Notes under the pieces: model-generated
Databases searched by the model: none
Told to the model about the DNA's origin: nothing
The model's input: only the letters and a program-made list of their open reading frames with translations
In this document: piece after piece, positions 34,376 through 41,312 of the stretch
How the letters are laid out: the number at the start of each line of letters is the position of its first letter
Numbering within the stretch: the first letter of the stretch is position 1
Assembly (NCBI GenBank): GCA_036378435.1
Contig: DASUWK010000059.1
Span: forward strand, 124,001 to 188,000
Direction of reading: 5' to 3'
Length of the DNA stretch: 64,000 bases
Source of the DNA: DASUWK01 sp036378435
Lineage (GTDB): Bacteria > Chloroflexota > Dormibacteria > Dormibacterales > Dormibacteraceae
Position numbers and translations under genes: made by a program

Positions 34376-34602
34376 GTGCTGGGGTTCAGCGCAACGACGA
34401 CGACGAGCGCCAGCCCGAACAGCCCCAGGATGCCGGCGCAGCCAAGCTGGATGCCGGTGTAGGCCATCCCGCCGGCGCGCGTGTAGCTCTCACCGATCTC
34501 CAGCCGGCGCCGCCTGGTGCTCACGGCCTGGAAGACGATCCCGACCGCCACCAGCAGCGCCATGATGCCGACCACCAAGCCTCCCAACGCGTGTTGGCTC
34601 AT
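34372..34602 (-). CDS. Small membrane protein, two spans
   Basis: 76 residues, two membrane segments flanking a short basic loop (AVSTRRRRLEIGESY). Coupled by overlap to the next membrane protein. Unknown function; perhaps both are subunits of one complex. Confidence 0.6.
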   Translation of the reverse strand: MSQHALGGLVVGIMALLVAVGIVFQAVSTRRRRLEIGESYTRAGGMAYTGIQLGCAGILGLFGLALVVVVALNPST

Positions 34603-34666
34603 GACTGGGGCCAGTATGGTCTAGAGGAGTGCGGCCGAAGAACTCCAACCGGACCTGGCGGGCGCA

Positions 34667-35557
34667 TTGAAGATCGCCCTCCTCGGATCAACCGGCTTCG
34701 TCGGCGCCGCGGTGACGCCCGCCCTGCTCGACGCCGGCCACGAGCTTCGCCTGCTCGTTCGCGACCCGGCCAAGGCCAAGGCTTGGGCCGAGCGGGGAGC
34801 GGAACTCGTGCAGGGAGACATCGTCGACCCCGAGGCTCTCAGCAAGGTCTGCCTCGGCGTGGAGACCGTGGTCTCGCTGGTGGCGGTCCGCCGGAACCGG
34901 CCGCGCTCCTACCTCGAGGTCAACGTCGACGGCCCGCGCCTCCTGGCACATGCCGCGCGCACCTCGGGCCGCGTGCGCCACATCGTGTTCATCAGCGCCA
35001 TCGGCGGCCGGCTCGACCGCCATTACCGCTATCTCAGCTCCCGTTGGATGGGGGAGGAGGAGCTGCGAAAGTCAGGCGCTCCGCTGACGATCCTCCGGTT
35101 CAGCCTCGTCCTGGGCGAAGGCGGCGGAGTCTTCGCCGACTTCGAGCGCGCGGCGAACTTCGGCCCGGTCATCGTGATCCCCGGCTCCGGCCAGGCACGG
35201 TTCCAGCCGCTCATACGGGAGGACGCGGCCCGGTGCGTGGCGGAGACGGTCGGCCGCCGCGAGCTCATCGGGCGTGAGTTCGATCTGGGTGGGCCGGAGG
35301 TGCTGACCTACGACCGGCTGTTCGACCTCTATGCCACCACCCGCGGCGTCACCAAGCGGCGTGTCCACGTGCCCGGCTCTTTGCTCCAACCTGGTACGGC
35401 CGCGATGGAGCTCGTCGTGTCCGACCCGATCGCAACCCCCGACGAGGTTAGGACCATCCAGCTCGACAACCTGGGCCAGAGCCTGGACGTGGTGCAGTCG
35501 CAGTTCGGATTCAGCCCGCAGGCGCCGACGGCCTGGATCCCACAGCACTGGCGCTGA
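34667..35557 (+). CDS. NAD(P)-binding SDR, NmrA/NDUFA9-like
   Basis: 296 residues. Rossmann motif IALLGSTGFVGAAVTPALLDAGHEL, then FISAIGG, and YRYLSSRWMGEEELRKSGAPLTILR. Catalytic Tyr-x3-Lys is not obvious (YLSSRWMG), as in atypical SDRs that bind NADP without catalysis. Possible regulator or complex I-related assembly factor. TTG start at 34667; CTGA overlap with the phosphodiesterase. Confidence 0.75.
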   Translation: MKIALLGSTGFVGAAVTPALLDAGHELRLLVRDPAKAKAWAERGAELVQGDIVDPEALSKVCLGVETVVSLVAVRRNRPRSYLEVNVDGPRLLAHAARTSGRVRHIVFISAIGGRLDRHYRYLSSRWMGEEELRKSGAPLTILRFSLVLGEGGGVFADFERAANFGPVIVIPGSGQARFQPLIREDAARCVAETVGRRELIGREFDLGGPEVLTYDRLFDLYATTRGVTKRRVHVPGSLLQPGTAAMELVVSDPIATPDEVRTIQLDNLGQSLDVVQSQFGFSPQAPTAWIPQHWR

Positions 35558-36093
35558 CGCGAGCTTTCGTCGCCGTCGACATCGGCGAACACCAGCGTGA
35601 GGAGCTGGCCGCCTATCTGACCACGCTGCCGCAGCTGGCGCCCGCTTTTCGGTGGGCGCCGGCGGCGAACCTCCACCTGACGCTGCGCTTCGTCGGCAGC
35701 GTCGAGGACGCGATCCTCGGACGACTGCGAAATGAGCTGAAGGCGGTACGCGTCGATCCGTTTGCGCTCGGGCTCGGCGGTCTCGGCACCTTTGGCGGCC
35801 GGCGGCCACGTGTGGTCTGGCTGAGCGTGGAGAGCGGCGCGGAGGCGCTGGGGGGGCTGGCCGAGCAGGTCGAGCAGGCCTGCCGCCGCGCCGGGCTGGA
35901 ACCCGAGGAGCGGCCGTTCAGGGCCCACCTCACCCTGGCTCGCGCCGCCTCGCGTGACGGTGCCGCGCTGCCGGATTTGCCGGCTCCACCGGCTCTGGAG
36001 CCGTGGCCTGTCGGCAAGTTCGTGCTCTACGAGAGCCGCCTTGGCAAGGGCCCGGCGGTCTACGTGCCGCTGGAAGAGTTCGCGTTGGGTTAG
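35554..36093 (+). CDS. thpR: RNA 2',3'-cyclic phosphodiesterase
   Basis: 179 residues from a CTG at 35554. Two HxT motifs, HLT (H41-T43) and HLT (H125-T127), define the 2H/LigT fold. The first start in ATG/GTG/TTG form is GTG 35812, which gives only 93 residues and drops the first motif, so the real start must be CTG (or another rare codon). CTG overlaps the upstream TGA (CTGA). ThpR is usually about 175-190 residues, matching. Acts on 2',3'-cyclic RNA ends in the cytosol. Confidence 0.8.
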   Translation: MTRAFVAVDIGEHQREELAAYLTTLPQLAPAFRWAPAANLHLTLRFVGSVEDAILGRLRNELKAVRVDPFALGLGGLGTFGGRRPRVVWLSVESGAEALGGLAEQVEQACRRAGLEPEERPFRAHLTLARAASRDGAALPDLPAPPALEPWPVGKFVLYESRLGKGPAVYVPLEEFALG

Positions 36094-36095
36094 GG

Positions 36096-36197
36096 TCCTC
36101 CCCGCTGGGCGGGGAGGTGGCGCCGATAGGCGCCGGAGGGGTTCCTAAGCTCCTCCCCGCTTCGCGGGGAGGTGGCGCCGACAGGCGCCGGAGGGGT
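36096..36197. repeat. Family B repeat B4, two units
   Basis: Two units, about 36096-36142 and 36150-36197. Each is CCTCCCCGC-loop-GCGGGGAGG, then GGCGCC-loop-GGCGCC and GGAGGGG. The minus-strand DUF559 gene runs into the second unit. Confidence 0.88.
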
Positions 36198-36537
36198 TCA
36201 ACTCAGTCAGCACCGCGGCGACCGCCTCCACGGTCTCGGTCATCCGGTACGACACGTCAGCCGGCGCAAAGCGCATGACCCGAAATCCTGCGGACTCGAG
36301 CCAGGTCTGCCTGCGCGCATCGTAGGTCGAGGTGAAATCGTGATGAGGCCCGTCGATCTCGACGATCAGCTTCGCCTGCAGGCAGACAAAGTCGACGATG
36401 TACGGCCCTATCGGGGCCTGTCGCCGGAACTTGTGGCCGGATACCTGGCGGCGGCGCAGCCGCACCCACATGGCGGCCTCGACGCCGGTCATGTTGGCTC
36501 GGAGATGGCGGGCACGCTGCAGCAAGAGCCGATCCAC
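36145..36537 (-). CDS. DUF559 endonuclease-fold protein, small form
   Basis: 130 residues. The DUF559 block is clear: ARHLRANMTGVEAAMWVRLRRRQ, HKFRRQAPIGPYIVDFVCL, KLIVEIDGPHHD, GFRVMRFAPADV. Catalytic-type residues Glu, Asp and Lys positions are present (the D of PYIVDF, the E of VEIDG), so it resembles Vsr and other PD-(D/E)XK enzymes. Roughly the last 17 residues derive from family B. Flanked by B4 and B5 in opposite orientation. ATG at 36535-36537. Confidence 0.85.
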   Translation of the reverse strand: MDRLLLQRARHLRANMTGVEAAMWVRLRRRQVSGHKFRRQAPIGPYIVDFVCLQAKLIVEIDGPHHDFTSTYDARRQTWLESAGFRVMRFAPADVSYRMTETVEAVAAVLTELNPSGACRRHLPAKRGGA

Positions 36538-36589
36538 GGCCGGAAATGGTCGGTCGCCTTCTAGCGGGAGTCAGCCCAGCCTGTTAAGA

Positions 36590-36679
36590 CCCCTCCGGCC
36601 GCTGCGCGGCCACCTCCCCGCGGAGCGGGGAGGACCCTCCGGCCGCTGCGCGGCCACCTCCCCGCGGAGCGGGGAGGAC
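36590..36679. repeat. Family B repeat B5, two units in opposite orientation to B4
   Basis: Two tandem units, about 36590-36634 and 36636-36679. Each is the reverse complement of the B4 pattern: CCTCCGGCCGC-loop-GCGGCC, then CCTCCCCGC-GGA-GCGGGGAGG. The 150-base gap between the nuclease gene and the GlcG gene is almost entirely this repeat. Confidence 0.88.
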
Positions 36680-36688
36680 CCTCAATAC

Positions 36689-37096
36689 CTAGAGGTTGAG
36701 GGCGGCCAGGGCGGCGCGGGCGCACTCGAGATCTTCCTCGGGCTTCGCACCGCTGATCCCGATGGCGCCCTGGCAGGTGCCGCCGCGCTTGATGGCGAGC
36801 GAGCCGAGGCCCGGCACGATCGGCACCCGGGCCATCTGGGCGACCTGCTGGAAGAACACCAGGCGCTGCTCTGCGATCGCCATGACGGCATCCCCGTCCC
36901 GAGCGAGCAGGGCCGCGCCGATGGCCTTGCCCTCCGAGATCTGCGCGCTGAGGGCCATGGCTCCGTCCATGCGCCCCATGGCGACCGGCAGCCCACCTTC
37001 GTCCAGGACGGTTGCGCTCACCAGCACGCCGAGCTCGCCGGCCTTGGCGTGAGCGGCCGCGATTGCCTTGAGAGCGTCGGTCAGCGAGATGGGCAC
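36689..37096 (-). CDS. GlcG/HbpS-type heme-binding protein
   Basis: About 135 residues. Fits the GlcG/HbpS (DUF336) family: LTDALKAIAAAHAKAGELGVLVSATVLDEGGLPVAMGRMDGA, EGKAIGAALLARDG, and the C-terminal GAIGISGAKPEEDLECARAAL. Members bind heme or cobinamide, or act in glycolate and other pathways. Start is uncertain (GTG 37096 or 37102); a GAGAAT/TAGCGA region lies upstream on this strand. Divergent from the SDR gene at 37127. Confidence 0.8.
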   Translation of the reverse strand: MPISLTDALKAIAAAHAKAGELGVLVSATVLDEGGLPVAMGRMDGAMALSAQISEGKAIGAALLARDGDAVMAIAEQRLVFFQQVAQMARVPIVPGLGSLAIKRGGTCQGAIGISGAKPEEDLECARAALAALNL

Positions 37097-37126
37097 GACC
37101 ACATTCTCGCTAACCTGGCAAAGCCG

Positions 37127-37891
37127 ATGGATTTGAAGGGTTGCGTCGCCCTGGTCACAGGCGGCGGCACCGGCATCGGACGCGCGGTGGTGCTGGCGCT
37201 TGCGCGGGCCGGCGCCCGGGGCATCGCGGTCAACTACTCGCGATCGAAAGAGGAGGCCGAGGCCACCGCCGCGGAGGCGAGCGCCCTCGGCGCCGAGGCC
37301 ATCGCCATCCAGGCGGACGTTGCGGCTGAGGCTGAGGTCATCCAGCTCGTGCACGGCACCGTCCAGCACTTCGGGCGTCTCGACGTGCTGGTCAACAACG
37401 CCGGCACGACGCGCTTCATCCCGGCCACCGACCTCGACGCGCTCACCGACGAGGTCTGGGACTCGATCCTGGGTCTCAACGTCAAGGGCACCTTCTACTG
37501 CTCGCGCGCGGCGGCAGCCGAGCTCAAGAAGGTGCGAGGAGCGATCGTCAACGTGGCGTCCATCGCCGGGCTGCGCGCCTCGGGCTCCTCGATCCCTTAC
37601 ATGGTCTCGAAGGCCGGGGTGATCGAGATGACGCGGGCGCTGGCCGTCGCGCTGGCGCCCGAGGTGCGCGTCAACGCGGTCGCGCCAGGCCTCGTGTCGA
37701 CGCGCTGGTTTCGGGTCCGGCTCGGCGACGAAGGCGCAGACGCCATGGAGGCCGCCACCGTCGGCAGGACGCCACTCCGGGAAGTCAGCACGCCCGACCA
37801 CGTCGCCCAGGCGATCCTCGGGCTGCTCGCGATGGATGCCGTCACGGGTGAGGTCGTCATCGTCGACGGCGGCGTCCACGTGACCTACTAA
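37127..37891 (+). CDS. SDR oxidoreductase, FabG-like
   Basis: 254 residues. VTGGGTGIGRAVVLALARAG, NNAGTT, NVASIAG, YMVSKAGVIEMT and the end TGEVVIVDGGVHVTY. Acts on a beta-keto or similar substrate with NAD(P)H. ATG 37127; the long frame upstream is shadow sequence. Ends two bases before element C1. Confidence 0.87.
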   Translation: MDLKGCVALVTGGGTGIGRAVVLALARAGARGIAVNYSRSKEEAEATAAEASALGAEAIAIQADVAAEAEVIQLVHGTVQHFGRLDVLVNNAGTTRFIPATDLDALTDEVWDSILGLNVKGTFYCSRAAAAELKKVRGAIVNVASIAGLRASGSSIPYMVSKAGVIEMTRALAVALAPEVRVNAVAPGLVSTRWFRVRLGDEGADAMEAATVGRTPLREVSTPDHVAQAILGLLAMDAVTGEVVIVDGGVHVTY

Positions 37892-37892
37892 A

Positions 37893-38049
37893 CGTAGCCA
37901 GGCTGCGAACCTAAGTTTGGGCTTGCGCCCCGCGGGACCCGGCGGCTACAGTTCCGCACGGCCCCGAGGGACACGTTCGACGGAGCCGGAACTGGTCGTG
38001 AGACTGGTACCGGAGCCGAAGAGGCGGTCCGTCGGGGTCATTTCTTTTT
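37893..38049 (+). other. Element C1: 157-nt structured sequence, first copy
   Basis: Shared with C2 at 39366-39522, both 157 nt. Outer stem GGCCCCGAGGGA (37960-37971) with TCCGTCGGGGTC (38028-38039), followed by ATTTCTTTTTA. Inside are a variable hairpin CCGG-ACTGGTC-GTGA-GACTGGT-CCGG and a small GCC-GAAGA-GGC. Upstream is a conserved GCGAA-C-AAGTT-GGGC-TTGC segment. Could be a cis-regulatory RNA, a terminator-like structure or a repeat. Not matched to a known riboswitch class by eye. Confidence 0.6.
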
Positions 38050-38053
38050 AGCG

Positions 38054-39334
38054 GTGCCCGAAGCCCTAGATGTAGCGACAGACAAGTCCGCGCCCGAGGC
38101 GAGTCGCGTCGCCGCCTCCGAGGCCGCCGCCGCAGCTGTGAGGCACGCCAGCCCACAAGAGCGCTACGCCGTCTGGTCGAAGCTGATCAGGATCGTCCTG
38201 GACAAAGGGGAACCGATCTCCGTGCGTGAGGCGGCCGCTCTCGCCGGACGCCACATGGGCTTGGCGGCGGTGAACAACCTCGTCGCGAACGCGACACCCG
38301 ACGCGCCCACCGTGCGGCTGGCGGCGACGCGAGCGTTGACCGAGATCGGCGAGCAGCCGCTGCCCGAGTACTTCGAGAGCCGCCTCATCGCCGACTTGGC
38401 GACGCTGGGGGCGGGCCGAAGCTACGCGGGCCTGGTAAACCTGGCGCTCACGTTCGGAGCCGAGCCGCGAGTCCTGGACGTCCTGCGGCGCGCCCTGGAA
38501 GATGCCGACCCGCTGGTCCAGCGGGCCGCCGTGCTCCAGCTAGCGGCGCTCGGCCGCGTCGACGTCGCCGCAGGCGTCATCCGCTCGACGTCGCCCGCGG
38601 AGGTGCGCGTCGCCGCCGCCGATGCGATCGGCCACTATTGGACCGGCGATCCGGACACGGCCGAGGCGCTGCTCGAAGCTACCGAAGACGACGACGCCGG
38701 CGTCGCCCGAGCGGCCACCGTCGCCCTGCGCCGGCTGAAGCTGGCCAAGAGCCCTCGCCCCAAGCGAGCGTCGCCAAGCCCTGTCGCGGAGCTCGACGAT
38801 CGCCATCCCTGGCTGGAGTTCCTACGGCGGTGGAGCCGCGAGTGGCTGCAGGTCGATGCCTTCGTGCTGGAGCAGGAGGACGCTGTCGTGGAGAGCGGCT
38901 GGCTCGGGCTGCCGGGCGCCACCGAGGACGAGCTGACCGCGCTCGAGACTCGCCTCGGCCGGCGCTTACCGCGTTCCTACCGCTCGTTCCTGGCCACAAG
39001 CAATGGGTTCCTTGGCGCCGGCCCGAGCATCCGGCGGATCCGCCCGGCGGTCGAGGTGAAGCCGTTCATCGAGGAGGAACGGGAGTGGGTCGACATCTGG
39101 AACCAGGAGGGCGCGACGGCGGACGGGCGGTATCTGGGCACCGCGATACAGGTCAGCGATGTCGAGAGCAGCACCGTCTACCTCCTTATTCCCGAAGTCC
39201 TGGATGCTGACGGCGAGTGGGAGGCCTGGCTCTTCGCCAGCTGGGTACCGGGGGCCGTTCGGCATCCCTCGTGGTGGGCGCTGATGCAGGCGGAGTACCA
39301 GAGCTTCGTGGACCTCGTGCACCCGGCCAGTTGA
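38054..39334 (+). CDS. HEAT-repeat protein with SMI1/KNR4 domain
   Basis: 426 residues. The N-terminal about 230 residues are alpha-helical HEAT-like repeats (ADPLVQRAAVLQLAALGRVD, AEVRVAAADAIGHYWTGD, DAGVARAATVALRRLKL). The C-terminal about 180 residues form the SMI1/KNR4 fold (ATEDELTALETRLGRRLPRSYRSFLATSNG, YLLIPEVLDADGEWEAWLFASW), often an immunity domain against contact-dependent toxins. GTG at 38054, four bases after C1; a later GTG at 38138 is possible. Flanked on both sides by element C. No toxin gene seen adjacent. Confidence 0.78.
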   Translation: MPEALDVATDKSAPEASRVAASEAAAAAVRHASPQERYAVWSKLIRIVLDKGEPISVREAAALAGRHMGLAAVNNLVANATPDAPTVRLAATRALTEIGEQPLPEYFESRLIADLATLGAGRSYAGLVNLALTFGAEPRVLDVLRRALEDADPLVQRAAVLQLAALGRVDVAAGVIRSTSPAEVRVAAADAIGHYWTGDPDTAEALLEATEDDDAGVARAATVALRRLKLAKSPRPKRASPSPVAELDDRHPWLEFLRRWSREWLQVDAFVLEQEDAVVESGWLGLPGATEDELTALETRLGRRLPRSYRSFLATSNGFLGAGPSIRRIRPAVEVKPFIEEEREWVDIWNQEGATADGRYLGTAIQVSDVESSTVYLLIPEVLDADGEWEAWLFASWVPGAVRHPSWWALMQAEYQSFVDLVHPAS

Positions 39335-39365
39335 CTTATCCCAGAGTTATCCAGAGCCCACCGAC

Positions 39366-39522
39366 GGTAGCCTGGCGGCGAAACAAAGTTCGGGCCTTGC
39401 CATGGCTTAACCGGGCCGTTTAAGCTTCCGCTCGGCCCCGAGGGAAACGTTCGAGGGGAACCGAAGAAGCCGCAAGGCAGGAGCGGTTGCCCGAGAGGCG
39501 ATCCGTCGGGGTCACTTCTTTT
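39366..39522 (+). other. Element C2: 157-nt structured sequence, second copy
   Basis: Same outer stem GGCCCCGAGGGA (39434-39445) with TCCGTCGGGGTC (39502-39513) then CACTTCTTTT. The internal hairpin differs in sequence (AACCG...CGGTT with GCC-GCAA-GGC) but keeps a helix, and the GCC-CGAGA-GGC mini-hairpin is kept. Variation that preserves pairing supports an RNA structure. Followed about 75 bases later by the acyltransferase TTG. Confidence 0.6.
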
Positions 39523-39599
39523 CCCCGGCTTTTCCCCAAGCGCGACTGGTGGAATCAAGCTGCTGACACGGGCGGTGCGGCGGGCGCACAATCTGGCCC

Positions 39600-40718
39600 T
39601 TGCAAAAGCGCTACGAGAGCCTCGACGGGCTGCGCGGGCTCGCCGCCTTGACCGTCGTCATCTATCACACGCTCTTCCAGATCTCGCTGCCGACCGCGGT
39701 CTGGACTCTGGTCCCACCGGTCAGCGTCTTCTGGGCCGGCCGCCAGGCGGTCGTGCTCTTCTTCGTCCTGAGCGGCTTCGTGCTCGCGCTCCCGTTTCAC
39801 CAGGGCCGCGCCCAGCCCTACGTGCGCTTCGTGTTGAAGCGGGCCCTCCGCCTCTATCCGGTCTATGCCCTCGCGATCCTGCTTTCGGCGGCGTGGGCGG
39901 CGGTGCTGACCTCGCACTTCGCTCACACGGGGCTGTTAAGCACAACCGACGTGCTCGCGCTCTATCTCCCGATGGTCGGGCCGTACCACGTCGGGATCAT
40001 CGACCAGCCTGTCTGGACCCTGATCCACGAGATACGGATCTCGCTGGTCTTCCCCGCCCTGCTCGCCCTCATCAGGGGCCGGTGGGGCCATCTCCCGGCC
40101 CTGCTGCTTCTCTCGGCCGGCGCCGCGGGGCTGGCGCAGCTCACCGGCAACGACCTCTTCGGATCCGTCGGTTACGTGCCGATGTTCCTGATCGGCGCGT
40201 GGCTCGCACGGCACCACGAGCAGATCCGAACCTGGTACGGACGCCGCCCGCTTTGGCAGCGGCTGCTCTGGATGGGGGCCGGGGTCGGCCTCTACGGCAC
40301 CTCGGCCCGCGAGCTCGGGCTTCCGTACACCCTCTGGCAGATCCCGCTCACGGTGGGCGGCGGCCTCCTGCTGGTCTCGGCCCTGGCCGAGCCCGCCTTC
40401 TCAGGCTTCCTGATGCGGCGCCCGCTGCAGCTGCTGGGCGCGATGAGTTACAGCCTCTACCTCATCCACGGCCTGGTTCTCTGGCCGCTGATGCCCATGC
40501 TTCTACCGCGGATGCCGGCACTTGAGGCGGCAGCGCTCTGCTGGATCCTGATCTTCGCCGCGACCTACCTGACGTACCGGTTCGTGGAGCTGCCCTCGAT
40601 GCGGCTGAGCCGCCTAGCCTGGCTCTCCCGCGCGCCGCGACGCTATGTCCAGGAACTCGGCCCGCAGCTCGGCGCTGTCCGCATAGGCGCCGCGCCAGAA
40701 GGTCGTCCGGGTCTTTGA
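39600..40718 (+). CDS. Acyltransferase 3 family membrane protein
   Basis: 372 residues, about ten membrane segments. Begins SLDGLRGLAALTVVIYHTLF, the acyltransferase 3 (OafA/YrhL) signature with catalytic His in YH; later VLFFVLSGFVLALPF and YSLYLIHGLVLWPL. O-acetylates or otherwise acylates surface glycans or lipids. TTG start. Convergent overlap with folE of 105 bases. Confidence 0.8.
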   Translation: MQKRYESLDGLRGLAALTVVIYHTLFQISLPTAVWTLVPPVSVFWAGRQAVVLFFVLSGFVLALPFHQGRAQPYVRFVLKRALRLYPVYALAILLSAAWAAVLTSHFAHTGLLSTTDVLALYLPMVGPYHVGIIDQPVWTLIHEIRISLVFPALLALIRGRWGHLPALLLLSAGAAGLAQLTGNDLFGSVGYVPMFLIGAWLARHHEQIRTWYGRRPLWQRLLWMGAGVGLYGTSARELGLPYTLWQIPLTVGGGLLLVSALAEPAFSGFLMRRPLQLLGAMSYSLYLIHGLVLWPLMPMLLPRMPALEAAALCWILIFAATYLTYRFVELPSMRLSRLAWLSRAPRRYVQELGPQLGAVRIGAAPEGRPGL

Positions 40719-41312
40719 CTCCACCTCGCGCACCCCGCGCATCTGGGTGCAGAGGTGGGTGCCGTCGAGGTAGACCGCCACGCCGTGCGCTTCCATCACA
40801 CGCTCGAGCGTGGTGACTATCTCGCGACCCATCCGTTCCTGAACCGTGAAGCGGCGCGCGAATAGGCGCACCAGGCGCGTCAGCTTGGAGATGCCGATGA
40901 TCTGCTCGTGGGCGATGTAGCCCACGTAGGCGTGGCCGAAGAAGGGAAACGCGTGGTGCTCGCAGAGCGCGTGGTAGGGGATCGGACCCTCGATGACCTG
41001 GCTGATCTCGCAGTCCGGCCCGCCGTAGCACTCGGTTGGAAACGCAGTGACCAGCTTGTCGTCGCCCTCGTAGCCCTCGGTCGCGTCATACAGCGCCTTC
41101 AGGAACCGCGCGGGCGTGCGCTCCGTGCCCGGCGTGTTCAGGTGCATGCCGAAGGCGGCGAAGATCTCGGCGACGTTCTTCTCGAAGCGCTCCCACTGCT
41201 CAGGCGCGATCGACCGCCGGTGGATGTGCTGCCACGCCTCGTGGTCTTCCTCGTCGACGCCGTGGAGGGAGCCGAGGGGCTCGTCGGTGGGCTGCTTGCG
41301 CTGCGCGGTCAC
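40614..41312 (-). CDS. folE: GTP cyclohydrolase I
   Basis: 232 residues. Converts GTP to dihydroneopterin triphosphate. Zinc ligands: CEHHAFPFFGHAYVGY (Cys and His), LCTQMRGV (Cys). Other motifs: RTPARFLKALYDATEGYEGD, QERMGREI. GTG start overlaps the E2 stop (GTGA). Last gene of the five-gene operon; not an expected partner for a dehydrogenase complex. C-terminus overlaps the acyltransferase gene on the other strand. Confidence 0.9.
   Translation of the reverse strand: MTAQRKQPTDEPLGSLHGVDEEDHEAWQHIHRRSIAPEQWERFEKNVAEIFAAFGMHLNTPGTERTPARFLKALYDATEGYEGDDKLVTAFPTECYGGPDCEISQVIEGPIPYHALCEHHAFPFFGHAYVGYIAHEQIIGISKLTRLVRLFARRFTVQERMGREIVTTLERVMEAHGVAVYLDGTHLCTQMRGVREVESKTRTTFWRGAYADSAELRAEFLDIASRRAGEPG

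Noticed and set aside
36590..36679. Insertion-sequence ends
   Set aside because: No transposase is encoded; the flanked gene is a DUF559 nuclease. Kept as a finding rather than annotated as an IS.
37893..38049. Known riboswitch classes, especially c-di-AMP (ydaO), SAM, cobalamin, c-di-GMP
   Set aside because: Their diagnostic core motifs are absent; only short stretches such as GAGGGGAACCG look similar.
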